The notes below the pieces were generated by a model. The model worked only from the letters and a program-made list of their open reading frames with translations, made no database searches and was not told where the DNA came from. Positions 56,330 to 64,000 of a stretch of DNA of 64,000 nucleotides are shown piece by piece. Both the position numbers and the translations under genes were made by a program. Origin of the DNA: Molanna angustata (Eukaryota; Arthropoda; Insecta; Trichoptera; Molannidae); assembly GCA_963576475.1 (NCBI GenBank), contig OY754970.1:30230280-30294279 (forward strand). Reading direction: 5' to 3'. Each line of letters begins with the position of its first letter. The stretch's first letter is position 1.

Positions 56330-57470
56330 TATGAAGTTAAATAAGTAATAAATAAATAAAACTTTCTCTCTTTGTTAAACTTTATTGTCAAACGACATTT
56401 GCATAATATAAAATAATCAAGATTAGTTCAAGCGCGTAGTAATTAAATCAATACAACCAAAAAATACGTGTAATTTGAAAAGATCACTAAAACTAATTGT
56501 TAATGACGATTAATTCTTCATCAACTAATGACACAGTCGTTTACTTTCTAATTATTGCTAGTGGAATAATTACACAAGAGTCTTACATTAGAATAATTAT
56601 TATTCCTTTTAAGTAATATTCAGCGTGGAGTAGTAGGTTTCTTGGTACGTTCAATTTCAAGAGGTACTTACACAAATTTCACAGATTGGTGTTTACCAAC
56701 GTGCGGACATTATTGCTTTTGAATTGGTGCCGTCTTCTTGTTTATTTAAAATCTATTCAAACCGATTAATTTCTGGGCTGTGAATCGTTTTGGTGAATCA
56801 ATCTATTTGGGTTTGTGTAAACTTCAAGTGTCGCAGATAGATTTGTATTATATTCCGGTTGGAATTACAATATATTAAGCTGATCCTTGTACGGCTTTGA
56901 CAGTTGGGCCGAATAGCTTCCCTGAACATCTCTCTCCCCATGAAGAGATAGTGTCACAAGCCACCAGAATGATTAATTTATTTGCGGATTTGTTTGATCG
57001 GCCGTACATAAACCCTCCAGTGAGTGGATTTTCTATTTCTTTTTTCGTCTTTTAGCAAATTGCTTTATTTTTATATACCTAGGAGAAAAAATGTGATTTC
57101 TGTTTTTTTTGTGTTTTTACTAATCCTCATTTTGACCGTTTTCCGCAGTCAGAAACACAGTTTCATAGTTGAAATCACAGTTTGGGATCATTAAGTATGG
57201 TTAGAGACACGTTTTTTGAACATTTCACCTAGTTGGAGATATAGTTTTTAGTCTATCTCATATTTGAAAACACATTTTTTGGTCATCCATGGATGGAGGA
57301 TGGAGACACAGATTCTAGAGAGCAGAAATAATTTTTACCCTCCACACTATGGAATAGTTAAGAGTCATGATTTTACAATTTTTCAGCGTATGCTTTTACA
57401 TCAATTTCTCAACGCGTATCATGTAGAGAGTGCACACTATGAGTTTTGTCGTGATGTATTTGTATGTTTG
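56330..57470. other. No gene supported
   Basis: A 97-codon frame at 57264 has no motif. Repeated gagacacag-ttt words near 57150-57310 are suggestive of local duplication but too short to define. Confidence 0.45.
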
Positions 57471-57472
57471 TA

Positions 57473-57490
57473 TTACGGCGTACGCCGTAA
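57473..57490. promoter_or_regulatory. Perfect 18-bp palindrome
   Basis: ttacggcgtacgccgtaa is its own complement over all 18 bases and contains four CpG in an AT-rich context. It could bind a dimeric factor. No adjacent gene is recognised. Confidence 0.35.
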
Positions 57491-57494
57491 AAGG

Positions 57495-58690
57495 CTCGTT
57501 TTATTGATGTATTTTCTTTTAATATTAATATTTTCTAATTCCACTGTTTTGTCATGATTTCAATATGAATCTTTACATCTGAAAACGTGTAAATATGAAT
57601 AAATGAAATGTTAATATGAAATTAATAAATTGAGTGCATAATTTTGTGAATGTCTTTTATTAATACTTTATAGAACCGTTATTCATAATAACTTGGTGAC
57701 AGTTTTGTCAATTTATGCTTATCTTTTAAACATGTTATTTTTGTCGTATACTGCAAAGCACTATTGACTTTAATGTTTTTTCATCCATTAAATATGTAAA
57801 GATTATTGTCGTAACTCTGACCAAATGCATTTATAAATAATATTCTTGGAAGTGCATAACATTTAAGCTGTGATCAAAGCTCTCCGACCGATGTATCGGG
57901 GACGTAATGTCGCCAAAACTGATTTAACGTATTCGATAAATTTACATTCGGGGTTTAATGGCTTTGTACTAACAACACTATTTTAATGTGCACACATTTG
58001 CATACTACTTAACCTTACTGGCAGACTTCCAAAATAATGTCCGAGAAATGCCTATAATATTTTATTTCTGATAATATTAATGACTTGTTCCTTCAGTAGT
58101 GATAACTCATAGACTTTATTACTAAATAATTGACTATCTTTCATTCTTTCATTCGTTCGACGAATCAAATTTATTCTCATCGAAATACTATAATTTTGAC
58201 TATCATGTAATGTTATATAATATATCTATATTAATTATTTACTGTCACAACAAATATTTTTGCTATAAGATGGATACAAATAATCTGTGATTTCCTTTTT
58301 AACAGACCGAGTTCATGCAAATTTCAGTTTTAAAATAATTTTATAAAAAATAACAAACTCAGACATACAGATAAAGAAAACAGACACTACATTTAGCATC
58401 TGTATTGAAGATGTTATAGTATAAATATTTTTTAATATTAAAAAAATACTTGTCAAATATACCTTTTAATCGCTTTTTTCATGATATTCTTTGTGTACAT
58501 ATCTTTTAAATATTGTTATAATAAAAACTTTTTATGGACCATGTGATGGTGACGTGCGCTGTAGTAGCTACCAAGGCAACATTTGGAGAGACGGACCATG
58601 AAGATCTTCCTAGACGGTTTCTTTCAATGATCTGATTATAATGGTTGCTCCAGAAAGAAAAAAAGATAAAAAGTAATTACTATTATACAA
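57495..58690. other. AT-rich stretch without supported features
   Basis: No repeat, frame or inverted terminus recognised. Confidence 0.5.
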
Positions 58691-58697
58691 ATTTTTA

Positions 58698-59279
58698 TAT
58701 TTTATTACTTTGTATAAAGCACGTTTTTAAAATTGATTTTGCAACCGGTTTCGGAACTGCTCATTCCCTCCTCAGGCAGACGCCGGAGTGTATGAGTAGA
58801 CTTTGATGTTTTTCTGCTGTTTATATTGGATAAGCGGGGCACAATTTCGAGACTGGAGTTAAAGAACACGTCTGATACCTAAAATATGATAAGTTTTCTG
58901 AATTATCGCAACTCGTAATACTAAATGATTACATGTAATTTTAATATTCAATCGAGAACAAAAGTTTTACATTGTAATTAAGTAGATTTACGCTTAGACA
59001 ATTTAGAGTTAATCGAAATAAAAAAAAAATTATTCAAAAAGAAATATAATAAATAATTAAGTGAACTTAACTAACAGTCCGCTTTTAAATAGGTTTCCTA
59101 TCTCTTTTAATCCTACCGACCCTAATGACCTCCCATCAACGTCAAGTTCCGTAGTCTTCATTTAAGCAGTTCGTCACTTTCTATGTTAGTTCAAAATCTG
59201 CCTAAGGGAGGAACGGTTAGTTACAAAACCGGTCGCAATTTCAATTTCAGTGACGCGGTATATACAAAGTAATAAAATA
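58698..59279. mobile_element. 582-bp inverted-repeat DNA element
   Basis: tattttattactttgtata at the left is mirrored by tatacaaagtaataaaata at the right. Inverted similarity continues through ttgcaaccggtttcggaact and attccctcctcaggcag on the left against ctgcctaagggaggaacggt and aaaaccggtcgcaattt on the right, giving arms of about 90 bp. The centre is AT-rich and non-coding. Superfamily not determined. Confidence 0.82.
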
Positions 59280-59389
59280 CATTGATTCTAAAGTTTTTGT
59301 GTTAACAGAGTGGAAATCTATCATTCATTATATTGTCCAGTTTCATTTCAAAGCTTAATAATGCCGATTTTTCTTCTTCCCCTGGTTTT

Positions 59390-59500
59390 AGGCCGATGGC
59401 CTTTTTTTCAGTCGGAGACTGACTCTTGTAATCTGGATGTCCAGCTGTCACTCCATCTTTTTGCTGGTCTCCCCCTTGCTCTACGACCTAGAATCACCTC
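59390..59500 (-). pseudogene. RTE-type ORF2 fragment (GRPAKRWSDSW)
   Basis: Minus strand reads RRARGRPAKRWSDSWTSRLQ. The same segment, slightly changed, appears to be the unit core of tandem array 1 at 32850. The 79-codon plus frame is a shadow. Confidence 0.7.
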
Positions 59501-59609
59501 AGCAAAAAATTTCACGCATTGTAATCGAATCTCGTATAAAAATACTTAGATATATTTCGACGTTCGACAAATGTTCAGATTTCCCTGGACAGATACGATA
59601 ACTAATACA

Positions 59610-59825
59610 TAAGTCCTGAGGCGAGCTAGAGCAAATAGGGAGTTGTTGTCTACCATCAAGGTCCGAAAAATCTCGTACCTGGGTTATGTGCTGCGTAGCG
59701 AGAAATATCACCTTCTCCAACTCATCCTGGAGGGCAAGATTGAGGGACGTCGAGGACCCGGCAGAAGATAGACATTCTGGCTGCGCAATGTAAGAGAATG
59801 GACCGGCATCCGTAGTGTGCTTTAA
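59610..59825 (+). pseudogene. RTE-type ORF2 fragment (LGYVLRSEKYHLLQLIL)
   Basis: Plus strand reads ANRELLSTIKVRKIS, LGYVLRSEKYHLLQLIL, EGKIEGRRGPGRR, an in-frame stop, TFWLRNVREWTGIRS. This is the standard ORF2 tail of one RTE-like subfamily with a single nonsense change. It lies about 110 bp from an oppositely oriented RTE fragment of another subfamily. Confidence 0.85.
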
Positions 59826-59829
59826 AAAT

Positions 59830-60845
59830 AATATATATTTTGTTCATTAATAAAATATAGTTTATAAAAAAATAAATTATATTGAGTCACAAAGTTAAAA
59901 ATTCGATATTTGAAAATAAAAATAATTAAAATGTAATGTTCTTTGAAAACAATCAACTAGATTGGTTAATACGTGGGAAATTGAAACTATGAAATCTTCC
60001 ATTTCTTTATGATGTAGTAACATCTTGACATAAACACAAACATTGTAATAAAATATCATTGTAAATTGTAAAATGTTACAATAGATCCTGGTGACATTCG
60101 ATAAATATTTTTCAATTTATCATTACCTTTCCGTGTAATATATAATAAATTGATGTAATAAGAAGTACATATATCATCGTTACCTTAACTCGGTGCTGTC
60201 GCTATATACATATTATATACCGTATGGTGGTATTAGACCAGCCCAGTCACACAATACACAAAGCTCGGAGTTAGACCTTATCTTCTGGTGGACGAAGCGA
60301 TGTGTCTTCGGGAAAAATACATCCTTTAACCAGCTTTTCCGTGCGGCGACATTACCACATACTACATACACACACAAACACAACCTATATCTGATATCTC
60401 TGTGTTATCTGATCTAGTTTACTTTAGATTTATATCACCGTACAGCCCTCCCACACACCTCATACCGACACCACCTCCGAAGAACAAATAATAAATCTCC
60501 GGGTAATTGAAGTGATGACAGAAAAACGTTAAGAGTCGTGAAATACCTTGTGTCGTGTATTTCCTCTAAATCTTTTTCATTTATATAAATGCACATAGAA
60601 TTGTGTGAATTTAACAAATATAAGTTATATTAAGATAACATCAAGACACACTTTGTACATGCAAACGTATCATATATTTTTTTCTTTTTATTTAACTTCT
60701 CAGAGGACAATAATTTTTGGTGAAATTCTATAGCAAATAATTAATTAATTTATTTCGGTACCTAATTAAAACAATCAGTTTTAAATTAAATCTTATTTAT
60801 ATACAATTTTAGAATTATATTTTGTATTGTTTCTATGGTAACTAA
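59830..60845. other. No recognised feature
   Basis: AT-rich, with one GC-richer patch at 60230-60360 that has a 74-codon motif-free frame at 60193. Confidence 0.5.
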
Positions 60846-60852
60846 CAGGTAC

Positions 60853-61260
60853 ATATGTACATACATATCATCACGCCATGTACCTATCCGCCATGCACAT
60901 ATTTCTATCTTGACACACATTCTTCGCCTCGTCAACATTCGAACTTATACATGTAAGTCTGTTGTTCATGCTTCTAACATTTTCGTCTTTCAAAATAGCG
61001 TTCACATTGATGAGCAATCCCTTCCTTGGGCGGCCACGATCTCTCATTCCATTCCTGTCCGCAATGTATATGTTGTTCATCAAGCGTTCCTCATTCATTC
61101 TCCCCATATGGTCAAACCATCTCAATGTGTTCACTTTCATTCTATTAGTGACATATTTCTTCATCTTACATTCTTTCCGTTTGTCCTCATTTCTGACCCT
61201 GTCATACATAGTTCTATTACAGATTTTTCATAGCGATATGCCATGTTGTCTCCTAGTGAC
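60853..61260 (-). mobile_element. RTE-type retrotransposon end, same family as 13667
   Basis: Minus strand is open for 112 codons from 61209 and reads MYDRVRNEDKRKECKMKKY, NTLRWFDHMGRMNEERL, RDRGRPRKG, EDVRSMNN-like and NVCQDRNM, closely parallel to 13860-14230, then ends MADRYMA, with atggcgtgatgatatgtatg as the start of the tail. About 30 codons before the stop are deleted. Similarity begins near 61255. The 132-codon plus frame across it is a shadow. Confidence 0.88.
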
Positions 61261-61573
61261 TTGATAATATCGTCTCCTAGTAGAGACTGGAATCCACTAT
61301 TTAAAACTGTGTTTTCACCATTTTTAAATGTATACATCAGAACTTATTCCAATAATATGATTATGCGTCATTTCAATTCAAATAAGAACATATCTTCACC
61401 CCCCCCCCCTGAAGGATGCACGAACGTGTTTACAAGCAACGTATAACTTGGTTTGTTCCATTGAATTTTCTTCTCTATTTCTCCAATAATGGTCTACATG
61501 TCTCTGGTTCAACATGAAGAAAGTACACAATGCGATAATACTGCTGTCCTGGTGTATACGAGTATAATGTAAG

Positions 61574-61957
<384 letters not shown>

Positions 61958-61959
61958 TA

Positions 61960-62235
61960 GTATACCTATATATTGTATCCCATTTCTTCTTGGCGGACGA
62001 GCAAGTAACAACATCACACACCATATGTAATTCAACACATCTTAAGTCAACGACTAAGATCGTTCCCATTCAATATCCCCCCTAATCCTGTTAAAGATAT
62101 GTGACCAGATAATATATTAGGTAGGAGTGTTGCTAAGAAAGGAAAGTGCAAACGTAGAACGTAGGAAATACCATCTAGACGTAGGTAAAGGACAGTACAA
62201 TGTTGTTTCATTTACCTAAGGACTTTTCTTTTCAT
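61960..62235. other. No recognised feature
   Basis: Mixed composition, no frame or repeat supported. Confidence 0.5.
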
Positions 62236-62240
62236 TTCAG

Positions 62241-62316
62241 TGTATCTGCTGTAATGTTTTTTTTTACTATCTACATATACGTCGGCCCAATCCCTTTTTA
62301 CGAGATTTTATTGAAG
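62241..62316 (+). CDS. Candidate 76-nt internal exon, membrane-type peptide
   Basis: Strong acceptor (ttttcttttcatttcag) and good donor (gaag/gtatgtg). The reading after one base is VSAVMFFFTIYIYVGPIPFY and then EILLK, a hydrophobic helix followed by GPIPF. G-PIPF-I--E is a phrase seen in transmembrane transporters of the major facilitator type, but 25 residues do not allow assignment. The codon-border reading CICCNVFFYYLHIRRPNPF is also open. If real, the exon would belong to a gene whose other exons are not in view. Confidence 0.28.
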
Positions 62317-62319
62317 GTA

Positions 62320-63320
62320 TGTGAAATAGTTATCGAACAATTTGGAAATATGCGTATATGATTAATTTTTATTTAATGTCTCGTAAATATATCGCGTAGT
62401 TGCATTTTTTTAAGCTTTCAAAAATAATACTCTTCATGTATTCTCTAAATTAGTTATTACCAATGTTTATGAATACGGACGTTATACGTACTTGGTACGT
62501 TTATGAACTTGTTCAATGAACATTCAATTTCGATATTTTATAAAATCAAAATATTTTTTTTTTAAATCAGAGGAAAATTTGACAAAATAAACTATTTTAT
62601 TTAATAACCAAGTAATAGGATTAAACTGAAACGTTTTTAATAGATAATTGATAACCAAACAATAACACAGAGATTAAGATAATAAATTTCAATTCAATAT
62701 ACTCTTTATTAATTACAAGAAAATTATATTTATAGACTTTAAATTTATAATACATAGTTTAAGAAAAGGTAAAAAATTATACAAACTTGAAATATTAGAG
62801 ATAAATGGAGTAAAATGTAACAGCAACGTTCCTTTGATTAACGCACAAATAGATTTTAATACTTCTCCATTATTATTACCATTAGAATAGTTAATGTCGG
62901 GTTTTTCTGTTGGCCATTATTTAATATAATTGCTGTCCTTTTAATACAATATTTGTATATTCATTCCTTCACTTCAATTTTATTTTTATTATACCTGCAT
63001 ACATATTTACCTTAATGTCTTTCGGGTATTTAATTTTTTCTTAGAATTGCCCCCTTCCATATATATTGTTGTTATCCTCTTTGTGAATCTATATATGGAT
63101 GGTCTTCATCATTATTGTTCACCATTCTGACGATGCTCATCATAGAGCGATACCGGAGTCGCGTCTGCGAAAAATTTAAGTAGAACGTAAAATTAAATAT
63201 AATTTTTTCATAGTTTTAATTAAATTTATAGACTACAAACTATTTGTTTATTTTATATTATTTCATTCTAATTGAGTAATCCCATTAAGTACTTTCGATT
63301 AATTAAACATTCAATGAACT
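62320..63320. other. AT-rich stretch without supported features
   Basis: Only poly-A/T tracts and motif-free short frames. Confidence 0.5.
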
Positions 63321-63327
63321 TATTTAT

Positions 63328-63412
63328 ACCATCTTGTCATATCTAAAAATGTGTGTCAGCATGACTCATGTGTTGATTCCCACACACCAGTCTCGTCTCT
63401 CCTAAAAAGACA
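63328..63412 (+). repeat. Interspersed repeat family A, copy 5, internally deleted
   Basis: Keeps tttataccatc at the start and cccacacaccagtctcgtct and cctaaaaagacaac, but lacks the central ggggtaaccagcgacagg block and stops where the MITE begins. Confidence 0.6.
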
Positions 63413-63417
63413 ACTAA

Positions 63418-63613
63418 CACTGAAAAAAAAATGTGACCACCGAACTGGCTACCTTTTTTGCGTTTTTAGCCAAACCTTTGTTATCAGTAATAAAAGTTCA
63501 TCTATTTATGACTGTACTGTTTGGTTAAGCGCAATAAAATATTTAGTAGCACAAAACGAAATGTTTTGTAGTCACTGTAGTTCGGTTAGTTTTAACATAA
63601 TTTTTTTTCAGTG
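63418..63613 (+). mobile_element. MITE M2, complete 196-bp copy
   Basis: CACTGAAAAAAAAATGTGAC at the left and its mirrored end ...ttttttttcagtg at 63613. The interior matches 12449-12648 in inverse orientation. The 102-codon plus frame across it carries no motif. Confidence 0.88.
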
Positions 63614-63639
63614 TAGTGAGTGCGACAATATAATTAAAT

Positions 63640-63690
63640 ATAACTCTCGTCACTTATAACATAACTCTCGTCACTTATAACATAACTCTC
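63640..63690 (+). repeat. 21-bp tandem repeat, 2.4 units
   Basis: ataactctcgtcacttataac at 63640-63660 and again at 63661-63681, then ataactctc. Confidence 0.95.
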
Positions 63691-63694
63691 ACTC

Positions 63695-64000
63695 TCAATT
63701 ATACATCGGTAATTACACTAATGTTTATTTTTGATGAAAATAATATTATCTCAGTGAACTGTTAACTGTTAACTGTTCCATAATTTTAGAATTTCTCGGG
63801 GGCGTTAATTTATTAGACGTGTTAATAGTTTGGGAGACAATATCTCACTTTGAAATTTGCAGTGTAATTCATTGAGATTACTCTGGCCCTAATTGAAAAA
63901 TATTTGTTTTCACATGCGCAGCTCATAACTTCCCCTACGCACATGACCTCGGCACCGGCACCCTGGAGGCCGCAATGTAGGTCACAGCCCTGTCGAGGTC
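63695..64000. other. Right edge, no recognised feature
   Basis: The last 80 bp turn GC-rich (cggcaccggcaccctggagg) and may be the beginning of a repeat or exon that continues outside the window. Confidence 0.45.

Noticed and set aside
60835..61264. Plus-strand frames of 132 and 100 codons
   Set aside because: Shadows of the minus-strand RTE end at 60853-61260.

Overview
This window reads as AT-rich, repeat-laden intergenic or intronic DNA of an insect, most likely a moth or butterfly. No bacterial operons, rRNA or complete protein-coding gene can be recognised. The lepidopteran leaning is inference: it rests on scattered tacctacc-type words, tRNA-derived SINEs, many RTE-type non-LTR retrotransposon ends with ATGT or GAT tails, foldback MITEs and a Helitron-like, minisatellite-bearing element. 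Most open frames longer than 60 codons are chance frames in AT-rich DNA or shadows of retroelement fragments.

Layout. 1-410: decayed Tc1/mariner-superfamily transposase split by an 88-bp insertion. 0.9-9.4 kb: tRNA-type SINEs, a 684-bp terminal-inverted-repeat element, an RTE remnant and two copies of a ~220-bp repeat (family A). 9.7-14.3 kb: a dense cluster with a composite repeat (family C), a 5'-truncated Jockey-like element, a third family A copy hit by two insertions, two short inverted-repeat elements and the best-preserved RTE end (13667-14270). 14.4-25.1 kb: a possible broken host-type gene fragment, paired foldback MITEs, SINEs and RTE remnants. 25.1-29.2 kb holds almost nothing recognisable. 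29-37.8 kb: more repeats, a CA microsatellite, a ~2.2-kb region of four successive tandem arrays, a tRNA-like SINE and a solo-LTR candidate. 40-49 kb: an unusual element with convergent tRNA-like arms (41337-41648) and a MITE carrying a nested RTE end with a clear target-site duplication. 52-61 kb: family C again, an internally deleted mariner, a CR1/L2-like reverse-transcriptase end, a 582-bp inverted-repeat element and more RTE ends. 61575-61954 is an uninterrupted 380-bp TA repeat. The last kilobase carries further copies of two families seen earlier.

Host genes. A few short plus-strand segments have splice-like borders and an open frame (near 6.5, 31.4, 45.9, 51.2 and 62.2 kb), and one 40-codon frame at 3742 has protein-like composition. 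Any could be an exon of a gene with very long introns, but their phases do not chain together and each is weak alone. The mobile elements do not act together as a system; their value is as an insertion history, with at least four dated nestings. I found no convincing undescribed system. The structurally most unusual objects are the convergent tRNA-armed element, the composite family C, and a tandem array whose unit resembles an antisense piece of an RTE coding region.
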